Source: DASSKO01 sp035690425
GTDB taxonomy: Bacteria > Actinomycetota > Actinomycetes > Propionibacteriales > Nocardioidaceae
Length of the DNA: 30,511 nucleotides
Assembly (NCBI GenBank): GCA_035690425.1
Contig: DASSKO010000151.1
Span: 1 to 30,511 of the forward strand
Reading direction: 5' to 3'
Shown: positions 14,885-22,275 of the stretch, in pieces
Layout: each line of letters starts with the position of its first letter
How positions within the stretch are numbered: position 1 is the first letter of the stretch
Position numbers and translations under genes: made by a program
The notes under the pieces: generated by a model
What the model saw: the letters and a program-made list of their open reading frames with translations, nothing else
Told to the model about the DNA's origin: nothing
Databases searched by the model: none

Positions 14885-15511
14885 ATGCCGAAGCGGGGTG
14901 ACGCACTCGAGCTGGCGGTCCTCGGGCTGTTGCACGAGTCCCCCATGCACGGCTACGAGCTGCGCAAACGGGTGTCGGTGCTGCTCGGCTGGGGCCGGGT
15001 GCTCTCCTACGGCTCGCTGTATCCCTGCCTGAAGCAGATGCAACGCAGCGGGTTGCTGACCGAGGACGCCGCCACTGCGGTGCCGGCGGCCAAGGCGAAC
15101 CGGCGCAAGATCGTCTACAAGCTGACCGCGGACGGCAAGGAACGCTTCGAGACGCTGATGTCGTCGGCGGGGCCCTCAGCCTGGGAGGACGACAGCTTCG
15201 GCGTGCACTTCGCCTTCTTCGGCCGCACCGACGCCGAGACCCGAATGCGCATCCTCGAGGGGAGGCGTACCCGGCTGGAGGAGCAGCTCGAGCGCGTCCG
15301 CGCCTCGTTCGCGCGCAGTCGTGAGCGCGTCGACACCTACACCCTCGAGCTGCAGCGGCACGGGCTGGAGTCGGTCGAGCGTGAGGTCGACTGGCTCACC
15401 GACCTGATCGACGACGAGCGGTCCCGGCGCGCGCCCGACGTGCGCAGCACCCGGCGGCGGGCGGGCCGCCACACATCCACAGATTCAGCTCAGTCAGCAG
15501 AACAGGAATGA
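14885..15511 (+). CDS. PadR-family transcriptional regulator
   Basis: 208 residues. The N-terminal winged helix (about 8-80) has the family signature LGLLHESPMHGYELRKR and SYGSLYPCLKQMQRSGLL. A long helical, coiled-coil-like C-terminal region (about 118-180, rich in Arg and Glu) is the PadR dimerisation part. The C-terminal 25 residues are basic and probably disordered. The ATG lies 13 bp after GAGAAGG, rather far. The stop overlaps an ATG at 15508 and the gene is co-transcribed with ino1. The pairing is conserved: M. tuberculosis Rv0047c-ino1 and the Streptomyces equivalent. The regulatory signal is unknown. Confidence 0.92.
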   Translation: MPKRGDALELAVLGLLHESPMHGYELRKRVSVLLGWGRVLSYGSLYPCLKQMQRSGLLTEDAATAVPAAKANRRKIVYKLTADGKERFETLMSSAGPSAWEDDSFGVHFAFFGRTDAETRMRILEGRRTRLEEQLERVRASFARSRERVDTYTLELQRHGLESVEREVDWLTDLIDDERSRRAPDVRSTRRRAGRHTSTDSAQSAEQE

Positions 15512-15519
15512 GGAGATCG

Positions 15520-16599
15520 ATGGGTTCGGTTCGCGTAGCCATCGTCGGCGTCGGCAACTGCGCGGCGTCGCTGGTACAGGGGCTCCACTACTACCGTGAC
15601 GCCGACCCGGCGGGCTCGGTGCCCGGCCTGATGCACGTCAGGTTCGGCGAGTACCACGTGGGCGACGTGGAGGTCGTCGCCGCGTTCGACGTCGACGCCA
15701 AGAAGGTCGGTTTCGACCTGTCCGAGGCGATCTTCGCCAGCGAGAACAACACGCTCAAGATCTCCGACGTACCTCCGCTCGGTGTCACCGTGCAGCGCGG
15801 CCACACGCTCGACGGCCTGGGCAAGTACTACCAGGAGACCATCGACGAGGCCTCCGACGATCCGGTCGACATCGTGCAGACGCTGCGCGACGCCGAGGCC
15901 GACGTGCTGGTGTCCTACCTGCCCGTGGGCTCGGAGACCGCCGACAAGTTCTACGCGCAGTGCGCGATCGACGCGGGCGTCGCGTTCGTCAACGCGCTGC
16001 CGGTCTTCATCGCCTCCGACCCCGAGTGGGCCGCGAAGTTCGAGGCCGCCGGCGTGCCGATCATCGGCGACGACATCAAGAGCCAGGTCGGCGCCACGAT
16101 CACCCACCGGGTGCTGGCGCGGCTGTTCGAGGAGCGTGGCGTGGTGCTCGACCGCACCTACCAGCTCAACGTCGGCGGCAACATGGACTTCAAGAACATG
16201 CTCGAACGCGACCGGTTGGAGTCCAAGAAGGTCTCCAAGACCCAGGCCGTCACGAGCAACCTGTCCCACGATCTCGGCGCGCGCAACGTGCACATCGGTC
16301 CCTCGGACTACGTCGAGTGGCTCGACGACCGCAAGTGGGCCTACGTCCGGTTGGAGGGTCGCGCCTTCGGCGACGCGCCGATCAACATGGAGTACAAGCT
16401 CGAGGTCTGGGACTCGCCGAACTCCGCGGGGATCATCATCGACGCGATCCGCGCCGCCAAGATCGCGCTGGACCGGGGCGTGGGCGGCCCGGTGCTGTCG
16501 GCGTCGTCGTATCTGATGAAGTCGCCCCCGGTGCAGCGACCGGACGATCTGGGTCGCGCCAGCGTCGAGGCCTTCATCGCGGGTGAGGCGCAGAGCTGA
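15520..16599 (+). CDS. ino1: myo-Inositol-1(3)-phosphate synthase
   Basis: 359 residues, the usual actinobacterial length. It converts glucose-6-phosphate to inositol-1-phosphate using bound NAD. It feeds phosphatidylinositol and, in actinomycetes, mycothiol. The NAD motif is GVGNCAAS (10-17). The conserved catalytic region includes GDDIKSQVGATITHRVL and LNVGGNMDFKNM. ATG 15520 is preferred because GAGGAG (15510-15515) is placed correctly before it. ATG 15508, four codons upstream and overlapping the padR stop, lacks such a site. There is no promoter room between padR and ino1, so expression should depend on the padR promoter. A hairpin follows at 16621. Confidence 0.95.
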   Translation: MGSVRVAIVGVGNCAASLVQGLHYYRDADPAGSVPGLMHVRFGEYHVGDVEVVAAFDVDAKKVGFDLSEAIFASENNTLKISDVPPLGVTVQRGHTLDGLGKYYQETIDEASDDPVDIVQTLRDAEADVLVSYLPVGSETADKFYAQCAIDAGVAFVNALPVFIASDPEWAAKFEAAGVPIIGDDIKSQVGATITHRVLARLFEERGVVLDRTYQLNVGGNMDFKNMLERDRLESKKVSKTQAVTSNLSHDLGARNVHIGPSDYVEWLDDRKWAYVRLEGRAFGDAPINMEYKLEVWDSPNSAGIIIDAIRAAKIALDRGVGGPVLSASSYLMKSPPVQRPDDLGRASVEAFIAGEAQS

Positions 16600-16620
16600 G
16601 CGGCTGAGCCACGCGCACGG

Positions 16621-16651
16621 GCCGCCACCTCGAGTACGTCGGGGTGGCGGC
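16621..16651 (+). terminator. Hairpin terminator after ino1
   Basis: Perfect 9-bp arms gccgccacc (16621-16629) and ggtggcggc (16643-16651) with a 13-base loop, 21 bp past the ino1 stop. No U-tract follows, as is common in high-GC actinomycetes. Confidence 0.65.
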
Positions 16652-16691
16652 TCGCTGCATGTTGGCGTGCACGCCTGCCCCATCTCGTGGC

Positions 16692-16779
16692 CTTCCTGCA
16701 CCGGGGTGACCTTCCTGCCGCCCGCGTGCCCCGATTTGTCCGATTCGCCGGACTTCGTCGATGCACCCGGTGCAGGAAG
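16692..16779. repeat. Perfect 14-bp inverted repeat in gene-free DNA
   Basis: CTTCCTGCACCGGG (16692-16705) and CCCGGTGCAGGAAG (16766-16779) are exact reverse complements 60 bases apart. Inside lie a smaller hairpin GTCCG-N6-CGGAC (16738-16753) and an extra CTTCCTG copy (about 16711-16717). TGCACC-C-GGTGCA (16762-16774) is itself palindromic. The stretch 16652-16841 holds no convincing gene. It could be a structured RNA, a pair of operators, or a small transposon-like remnant; nothing here decides. Confidence 0.55.
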
Positions 16780-16841
16780 AGCGGCCCAGCGCAGGAGGAT
16801 GGCGGGCGCCGCAGGGCCCGCACCGGCAACCACAATAACTA

Positions 16842-16871
16842 TGCACACTAGTTGTGCACGTGTATTGTGCA
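16842..16871. promoter_or_regulatory. Operator and leaderless promoter of the winged-helix regulator
   Basis: TGCACA-ctagt-TGTGCA (16842-16858) is a perfect inverted repeat. TTGTGCA recurs at 16852-16858 and 16865-16871, 13 bp apart. A -10-like TATTGT (16863-16868) ends 7 bases before ATG 16876, which places the transcript start at the A of the start codon. The repeats span the promoter, as expected for autorepression. Confidence 0.55.
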
Positions 16872-16875
16872 GGTC

Positions 16876-17469
16876 ATGGCAGAGGCCCCAGACGAAGAAT
16901 CCCGGGTCGCCCTCGACCCGAAGGCGATGCGCGTGCTGGCGCATCCGATCCGCAGCCGGCTGCTCAGCGAGCTGCGCATGGAGGGCCCGGCCAACGCCAC
17001 CGCGCTGGCGCGCGCCCTCGACACGAACACCGGCGCCACCAGCTACCACCTGCGCAAGCTGGCCGAAGTCGGTCTGGTCGAGGAGACCGACGACGGGCAG
17101 GGCCGCGAACGCTGGTGGCGCGCCACGCACAACCGACACTCCTGGGACGCCAGCACGGTCGTCGACGATCCCGACGGGCAGGCGGCCGCGTCCTGGCTGG
17201 AGCAGGAGTACCTCCGCCGCTTCGTCGAGCTGGCACAGGGCTGGCTGCGGGACAAGGACCGCTGGCCGCTGGACTGGCGCGACGCGGCCGGCCAGTCCGA
17301 TTACCTGCTCCGGCTGTCTCCGGGCCGGCTGCAGGCGCTGAAGGCCGAGCTCTACGCCGTGCTCGAGCGTTACGGCGCCGCGGAGCCCGACGAGGACGAG
17401 CCCGACGAGGGCACCCGCACGTTCATCTACCTCAACGCGTTTCCTGACTACCGAGGGGAGCGGCGATGA
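16876..17469 (+). CDS. ArsR-like winged-helix transcriptional regulator
   Basis: 197 residues. The winged-helix DNA-binding domain (about 14-80) contains KAMRVLAHPIRSRLLSEL, ALARALDTNTGATSYHLRK and the wing ETDDGQGRERWWRA. This is the HTH_20/ArsR-like type often found before drug exporters. No ArsR metal-binding CXC motif is present. The C-terminal half is helical and acidic, with a Glu/Asp run near 170-180. ATG 16876 is chosen because the longer TTG start at 16852 lies inside the palindrome, and because a TATTGT box 7 bases upstream fits a leaderless message. The stop overlaps the start of the MFS gene (ATGA, 17466-17469), so it likely regulates that exporter. Confidence 0.85.
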   Translation: MAEAPDEESRVALDPKAMRVLAHPIRSRLLSELRMEGPANATALARALDTNTGATSYHLRKLAEVGLVEETDDGQGRERWWRATHNRHSWDASTVVDDPDGQAAASWLEQEYLRRFVELAQGWLRDKDRWPLDWRDAAGQSDYLLRLSPGRLQALKAELYAVLERYGAAEPDEDEPDEGTRTFIYLNAFPDYRGERR

Positions 17470-18737
17470 GCCCGCTGACGGTCCGCGCCGTCTACTGGCG
17501 CTACCTGGTGCTCACCGCCGTGCGCTGGCTGCCGGTCGGGCTGTTGATCCCGGTCATCGTGCTGCTCCCCCTCGAGCGCGGTCTCAGCCTCAGTGAGCTG
17601 GGGCTGGCGGCGTCCCTGCAGGGCTTCGCCGTGTTGGCGCTCGAGCTGCCCACCGGTGGTCTCGCCGACTCGCTCGGCCGGCGGCGGGTGCTGCTGCTGT
17701 CGTCCGTCGTGGGCATCACCTCGATGGTCATCTACCTCGGCGCCGAGTCGTTCGCGGCATTCGCGACCGCCTTCGCGTTGCAGGGGGTCTACCGCGCGCT
17801 CGACAGCGGGCCGCTGGAGGCGTGGTACGTCGACTCCGTGCACGCCGCGGACCCCGCCGCATCCATCGATCGCGGCCTCAGCGCGCACGGAGTCGTGCTG
17901 GGCCTGTCGGTCGCGGGCGGCGCGCTGGCCAGCGGCGGCCTGATCGCGCTCGGACCCCTCGCCGGCCTCGACGCGATGGCGGTGCCCGTCGTGGTGTCCC
18001 TCGTCCTGCAGGTCGCCGGCCTGGTCGGTATCGCCGTCCTGATGGTCGAGGAGCCACCAGCGTCAGGGGCTCGCACCGCCGTCCAAGCCGTCCGGGACAC
18101 GCCACGCACCATCGCCGAAGGGGTGCTGCTGCTGCGCCGGTCCAAGGTGCTGATGGCCATCATCTGCGTCGAGCTGTTCTGGGGCTTCGGCATGGTGGCC
18201 TTCGAGAGCCTGACGCCGGTGCGGCTGACCGAGATCGTCGGCGACGCGGACCAGGCCGCGGTGATCACGGGCCCGGCGAGCTCGGCCGCCTGGCTGGCGT
18301 CGGCCGCTGGGGCAGCCTGCATGCCGTGGGTGGGACGCCGGCTGGGGATCGCTCCGGCGGCGGCGTTGATGCGTATCCTGCAGGGCCTCACCGTGGTCGG
18401 GCTGGGCCTGTTCGGAGGGGTCGTCGGCGTGATCACCGCCTACCTGGCGTGTTACGCCGTACACGGTGCCGCGAATCCGGCCCACATGACCTTGCTGCAC
18501 CGGCAGGTCGAGGGGAATCTGCGTGCGACCGTGGTGTCCTTGAACTCGATGATGGCGCTGCCGGCCGCGTCCGTGGGGGCGATTGCGCTCACCGCGCTCG
18601 CCGACGGCGCATCGGTCAGCATCGCGATGTACGTCGGCGCCGCCGTACTCGCCGTCGCCGCACCGCTCTACATCCCCGCCTGGCGCCAGGAACGCGGAAC
18701 CCGAGCCCAACAGTTGTCCGTCGCTGAACCGGCATGA
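17466..18737 (+). CDS. MFS transporter, probable drug efflux
   Basis: 423 residues, about 12 transmembrane helices. MFS motif A between helices 2 and 3 reads GGLADSLGRRR (64-74). The central cytoplasmic loop contains AVQAVRDTPRTIAEG. It is the DHA-like shape of multidrug or macrolide exporters driven by protons. Translationally coupled to the regulator, forming a two-gene local-control unit. The substrate cannot be read. It ends 24 bp from the stop of the convergent toxin gene. Confidence 0.88.
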   Translation: MSPLTVRAVYWRYLVLTAVRWLPVGLLIPVIVLLPLERGLSLSELGLAASLQGFAVLALELPTGGLADSLGRRRVLLLSSVVGITSMVIYLGAESFAAFATAFALQGVYRALDSGPLEAWYVDSVHAADPAASIDRGLSAHGVVLGLSVAGGALASGGLIALGPLAGLDAMAVPVVVSLVLQVAGLVGIAVLMVEEPPASGARTAVQAVRDTPRTIAEGVLLLRRSKVLMAIICVELFWGFGMVAFESLTPVRLTEIVGDADQAAVITGPASSAAWLASAAGAACMPWVGRRLGIAPAAALMRILQGLTVVGLGLFGGVVGVITAYLACYAVHGAANPAHMTLLHRQVEGNLRATVVSLNSMMALPAASVGAIALTALADGASVSIAMYVGAAVLAVAAPLYIPAWRQERGTRAQQLSVAEPA

Positions 18738-18761
18738 CCACCAGACGGTCGACTGCCGACG

Positions 18762-19160
18762 TCAGCCGACCACCTCGACGCGGCACGGGAGGGACCCGGC
18801 GCCTGCCAGCCTCGAGTCGAGCGTGAGCAGGGGTACGCCGAGGGCGGCGGCCAGCGCGACATACAGTCCGTCGCAGAAGCCGACCCGGTCCCGCAGTGAC
18901 CAGGCCACGTCGGCCAGTCCACGCCGATGCGGGTAGCGATGCTCGACAAGGGACCCGGCGGTTCTCAGCACCACCCGGGCGTGCTCCGCAGAGAGCTCGC
19001 CGCGGAGAGTCATGCGGCGCAACGCGCTGCCCACCTCGGCGTCGATCAGATGCGGCGCGTGGCAGTCCGCGGCCACGATCCGCCGCCTGAGGCCGACCGC
19101 GGCGGAGTCGGTCCGCACCGTGCTGAACACCAGCGCCGAACAGTCGACGACCAGTTGCAT
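18762..19160 (-). CDS. vapC: VapC-type PIN-domain ribonuclease toxin
   Basis: 132 residues, standard VapC length. The acidic metal-binding residues of the PIN active site are present: Asp6 (VVDCSAL), Glu42 (DAEVGSALRR), Asp97 (FCDGLYVALA) and Asp115 (LTLDSRL). VapC toxins cut specific tRNA or rRNA sites in the cytoplasm. The ATG shares a base with the antitoxin stop (TGATG, 19158-19162), the normal antitoxin-first arrangement. It lies between two MFS genes, a typical site for a mobile toxin-antitoxin pair, though base composition is not visibly different. Confidence 0.9.
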   Translation of the reverse strand: MQLVVDCSALVFSTVRTDSAAVGLRRRIVAADCHAPHLIDAEVGSALRRMTLRGELSAEHARVVLRTAGSLVEHRYPHRRGLADVAWSLRDRVGFCDGLYVALAAALGVPLLTLDSRLAGAGSLPCRVEVVG

Positions 19161-19396
19161 CAGCGGCGGTCCGCGTGGACATCGTCGACGATCTGTTCCC
19201 GGCTCGAGCTGGCGCCGCCGAACCGGGCGAGGGCTGCCTCGATCCGCTCCAGCGCCTCGGCCTTGCTCGGCGTAGCCGCCATCTCGATCACCCGGTCGCG
19301 CATATAGGCCTGGAGCGACTGCCCGGCCGCCGCGGCTCGCGACCGGATCACCTCGTAGGCATCATCGGGGACCTCACGGACCTGGATCGTTGCCAT
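19160..19396 (-). CDS. vapB: VapB/FitA-like ribbon-helix-helix antitoxin
   Basis: 78 residues. The N-terminal ribbon-helix-helix (about 1-45) includes the DNA-contacting strand MATIQVREVPDD, then the helix VIRSRAAAAGQSLQAYMRD. The C-terminal half is the flexible toxin-wrapping part (ALARFGGASSSREQIVDD). It neutralises VapC and, with it, binds the promoter. ATG 19396 lies inside the left arm of the palindrome 19395-19415 and has no ribosome site. TAAAGT ends 6 bases before it, so a leaderless transcript is likely. Confidence 0.88.
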   Translation of the reverse strand: MATIQVREVPDDAYEVIRSRAAAAGQSLQAYMRDRVIEMAATPSKAEALERIEAALARFGGASSSREQIVDDVHADRR

Positions 19397-19415
19397 AGCG
19401 CTACTTTAGCGCTAT
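19395..19415. promoter_or_regulatory. VapBC operator overlapping the start codon
   Basis: Perfect 9-bp arms ATAGCGCTA (19395-19403) and TAGCGCTAT (19407-19415) around a 3-base centre. The minus-strand -10 box TAAAGT (19403-19408) sits in the middle. The repeat includes two bases of the vapB start codon. Autorepression by the VapBC complex is the family norm. Confidence 0.75.
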
Positions 19416-19441
19416 TCCGGCCGCCGGGCATAATGCGCGAC

Positions 19442-20842
19442 GTGAGTGTGGTCGGGGATCTGCGGCTGCTGCTGACCGGTCCAGACTTCCGGCGGCTGTT
19501 CGCCGTACGCGTCGCCAGCCAGTTCAGCGACGGTGTCTTCCAGGTGGCGCTCGCCTCGTACGTGCTGTTCTCGCCCGAGCGGCAGACCTCCCCGGAGGCC
19601 ATCGCGGCTGCGTTCGCGGCGGTGCTGCTGCCGTTCTCGGTGCTCGGTCCGTTCACCGGGGTCTTCATCGACCGCTGGTCGCGCCGGCAGATCCTGGCCT
19701 GGTCGAACTTCGTCCGCGTCGTGCTGCTGCTGGCGGTCGCCACGGTGATCGCTGCGGGCGCGATCGGCCCCGTGCTGTTCGTCGCGGTGCTCACAGCGCT
19801 GTCGGTCAACCGGTTCCTGCTCGCCGCGCTGTCGGCCGCCCTGCCGCACGTGGTCGACGGTGAACGCCTGGTGATGGCCAACTCGGTGACCCCGACCAGC
19901 GGAACTGCTGCCTTCCTGCTCGGCCTTGCCGCCGGTGCGCTGGTACGCGGGCTGGCCGACGCCCTCGGTGGGCCGGGCAACGTCGTCGTCGTGCTGGCCG
20001 CGGCGGGCCTGTACGGCGTCGCCGGGCTGCTGGCCATGCGGATGTCACGAGACCTGCTCGGCCCCGACTACGGCCTCGCGCTGCCGAGTGTGCGCGAGCA
20101 CGCACGGCACGTGCTCATCGGGCTGGTCGACGGCCTGCGGCACGTCTGGTCACGGCGGGACGCGGCAGCCGGGCTGCTGGCGATCGGCTCGCACCGCTTC
20201 TTCTACGGCCTGTCCACGGTGGCGACGATCCTGCTCTACCGGTCCTACTTCAACGACCCGGCCGACACCGAGGCCGGCTTCACCGGGCTGGCGCTGGCGG
20301 TGCTGGTGTCCGGCACTGGCTTCGTCACCGCGGCCTTCGTGACACCCTTCGTCACCGAGCGGATCAGCCTGCAGCGGTGGGTCGTGGCGCTGCTGGTGCT
20401 GGCCAGTGTCGTGGAGGTGATGCCGGGCGCGTTCTACACCGAGCCGACCCTGCTGGTCGCGGCGTTCGCGCTCGGCCTCACGTCGCAGGGAGTGAAGATC
20501 TGTGTCGACACGCTCGTGCAGGAAGATGTCGACGACGCATTCCGTGGCCGGGTGTTCGCGCTCTACGACGTGATCTTCAACGTCGCGTTCGTCGCCGCCG
20601 CCGCCGCTGCGGCCCTGGTGCTGCCTGTCGACGGCAAGTCCTACGCCGTACTCGCCGTCATCGCCGCCGGCTACGCCGCGACCGCCGCCGTCTACGGCCG
20701 ATTCAGCGGTGGGACCACCAGCGCAACAGCTCCTCGCGGGCCCGGTCGGCACCGAGCGGGCCGTGCTCGATCCGCAGCTCCAGCAGATGCTGGTAGGCCG
20801 CACCGACCACCGGCCCCGGATCGATGTCGAGGACGGCCATGA
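19442..20842 (+). CDS. MFS transporter with antisense-overlapping C-terminal tail
   Basis: 466 residues from GTG 19442; ATG 19433 is the alternative. GTG is preferred because CATAAT (19429-19434) ends 7 bases before it and would otherwise overlap the start codon. About 10-12 transmembrane helices; the helix 2-3 loop has FTGVFIDRWSRRQ (71-83). The conserved part ends near YAATAAVYGRFSGG at about 20715. The frame then stays open for about 40 polar Arg/Pro/Ala residues to TGA 20842, antisense to the end of the CCA-adding enzyme gene. That tail is probably not a functional domain. Substrate unknown. MFS genes are common at this position between ino1 and the CCA gene. Confidence 0.83.
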   Translation: MSVVGDLRLLLTGPDFRRLFAVRVASQFSDGVFQVALASYVLFSPERQTSPEAIAAAFAAVLLPFSVLGPFTGVFIDRWSRRQILAWSNFVRVVLLLAVATVIAAGAIGPVLFVAVLTALSVNRFLLAALSAALPHVVDGERLVMANSVTPTSGTAAFLLGLAAGALVRGLADALGGPGNVVVVLAAAGLYGVAGLLAMRMSRDLLGPDYGLALPSVREHARHVLIGLVDGLRHVWSRRDAAAGLLAIGSHRFFYGLSTVATILLYRSYFNDPADTEAGFTGLALAVLVSGTGFVTAAFVTPFVTERISLQRWVVALLVLASVVEVMPGAFYTEPTLLVAAFALGLTSQGVKICVDTLVQEDVDDAFRGRVFALYDVIFNVAFVAAAAAAALVLPVDGKSYAVLAVIAAGYAATAAVYGRFSGGTTSATAPRGPGRHRAGRARSAAPADAGRPHRPPAPDRCRGRP

Positions 20843-22220
20843 TCTGCCGGCCGTCGAGGTCGGGGCGCATCGCCGCTAGCTCCTCCTCCTCGGCCAACTG
20901 CGCGATCCGCTCCTCCAGGGCGTCGTAGCTGCGCCGCAGCCGCTCGGCCCTGCGCCGGTTGCGGGTGGTGCAGTCGGCGCGGGTCAGCACGTGCAGCCGG
21001 TCGAGCTCGCCGCCGGCGTCGCGGACGTAGCGGCGCACCGCTGAGTCGGTCCACTCACCCGATCCGTAGCCGTGAAAACGCAGATGCAGCTCGACCAGCC
21101 GCGAGACGGCCTCGGTCTCGGCCGAGCCGAACCGCAGCGCCTTCATCCGTTTGCGGGCCATCTTGGAGCCGACCACGTCGTGGTGGTGGAAGCTGACCGA
21201 GCCGTCCGCTGCGAACCGGCGGGTGCGCGGCTTGCCGATGTCGTGCACCAGCGCAGCAAAGCGCACGGTGAAGTCCGGCGTCTCCACCGGCAGCCGCGGC
21301 TCCAGGTCGATCGCCTGCTCCAGCACCGTCAGCGAGTGCTCGTAGACGTCCTTGTGCCGATGGTGCTCGTCGCGTTCGAGCCGCAGCGCGGGCAGCTCGG
21401 GCAGCACCCGCCCCGCGAGCCCGGTGTCGACCAGCAGCGTCAGGCCGACCCGCGGGTACGGCGAGCAGACCAGCTTGACCAGCTCATCGCGCACTCGCTC
21501 GGCCGAGACGATGTCGATCCGCGCGGCCATGTCGCGCATCGCGGCGACCACCTCGGGCGCCACCTCGAAGTCGAGCTGGGCCGCGAACCGGGCCGCGCGG
21601 AGCATCCGCAGCGGGTCGTCACCGAAGGACTCCTGCGGTGTGCCCGGAGTGCGCAACACCCGTGCCGCCAGGTCTGCCAGCCCGCCGTAGGGGTCGACGA
21701 ACTCCCGCGCGGGCAGCGCGACCGCCATCGCGTTGACGGTGAAGTCGCGCCGGCGCAGATCGGCCTCGATGCTGTCGCCGTACTCGACCTCGGGCTTCCG
21801 GGAGGCCGCGTCGTAGGAGTCGGAACGGTAGGTGGTGATCTCCAGCTGCGCCTCGCCCTTGCGGCACCCGATCGTGCCGAAGTCGCGGCCGACGTCCCAC
21901 ACCGCGTCCGCCCAACCGGAGACCAGCGCCTGCGTGACCTCGGGGCGGGCGGAGGTGGTGAAGTCGAGGTCGTTGCCGAGCCGGTCCAGCAGGGCATCGC
22001 GCACCGGCCCTCCGACCAGGGCGATCTCGTGGCCGGCGCCGGTGAACAGCGCACCCAGCTCGTCGATCACCGGGGCGATCTGCAGGAAGGAGCGCACGGC
22101 CTGCTGCTGCACCCGGCTCAGTGCAGCGCCCCGGGCAGAACCACGGGCGGAACCGCGGGGAGGATCTTGGGCGGAACCGCGGGCAGACCGCTGGCGGGAA
22201 GGGGGCTCGACCACAGGCAT
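20703..22220 (-). CDS. pcnA: CCA tRNA nucleotidyltransferase
   Basis: 505 residues. It adds or repairs the 3'-CCA of tRNAs using CTP and ATP. Class II nucleotidyltransferase head: LVGGPVRD (68-75), metal ligands Asp84 and Asp86 in DLDF, RRRDFTVNAMA (156-166), and the ERVRDEL helix. A C-terminal HD phosphohydrolase domain follows (ALVHDIGKP with His326-Asp327). The first ~35 residues are low-complexity Arg/Ser/Gly/Ala repeats and not conserved in the family. TAGAGT (22223-22228, minus strand) lies 2 bases before ATG 22220 and 8 before GTG 22214, so the true start may be the third codon as a leaderless message. Divergent from DUF6049, as in M. tuberculosis Rv3907c. Confidence 0.93.
   Translation of the reverse strand: MPVVEPPSRQRSARGSAQDPPRGSARGSARGAALSRVQQQAVRSFLQIAPVIDELGALFTGAGHEIALVGGPVRDALLDRLGNDLDFTTSARPEVTQALVSGWADAVWDVGRDFGTIGCRKGEAQLEITTYRSDSYDAASRKPEVEYGDSIEADLRRRDFTVNAMAVALPAREFVDPYGGLADLAARVLRTPGTPQESFGDDPLRMLRAARFAAQLDFEVAPEVVAAMRDMAARIDIVSAERVRDELVKLVCSPYPRVGLTLLVDTGLAGRVLPELPALRLERDEHHRHKDVYEHSLTVLEQAIDLEPRLPVETPDFTVRFAALVHDIGKPRTRRFAADGSVSFHHHDVVGSKMARKRMKALRFGSAETEAVSRLVELHLRFHGYGSGEWTDSAVRRYVRDAGGELDRLHVLTRADCTTRNRRRAERLRRSYDALEERIAQLAEEEELAAMRPDLDGRQIMAVLDIDPGPVVGAAYQHLLELRIEHGPLGADRAREELLRWWSHR
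22125..22205 (-). repeat. Imperfect tandem repeats in the 5' end of the CCA enzyme gene
   Basis: Several degenerate copies of a GGGCGGAACCGCG-like unit (about 12-18 bp, plus-strand view) encode the Arg-Gly-Ser-Ala N-terminal extension. Such tracts expand and contract by slippage; all copies here keep the frame. Confidence 0.55.
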
Positions 22221-22262
22221 CCACTCTAAGTGGTGGGCCCCGACCGGCTACTCACCGCCCGT

Positions 22263-22268
22263 TAGCAT
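22263..22268 (+). promoter_or_regulatory. -10 box for a leaderless DUF6049 transcript
   Basis: TAGCAT is followed by 7 bases and GTG 22276. It fits the actinobacterial TANNNT-N6-8-RTG leaderless layout. It overlaps the other candidate start codon, ATG 22267. No -35 box stands out. Confidence 0.4.
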
Positions 22269-22275
22269 GCCGACC

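Noticed and set aside
16574..16846. Small minus-strand gene between ino1 and the regulator (about 90 codons)
   Set aside because: Overlaps the ino1 end, its terminator and the inverted repeats; no ribosome site and no recognisable domain.
15490..17139. Minus-strand frame of about 549 codons across ino1
   Set aside because: ino1 on the plus strand is conserved along its length; the frame has no domain and crosses the terminator and operator.
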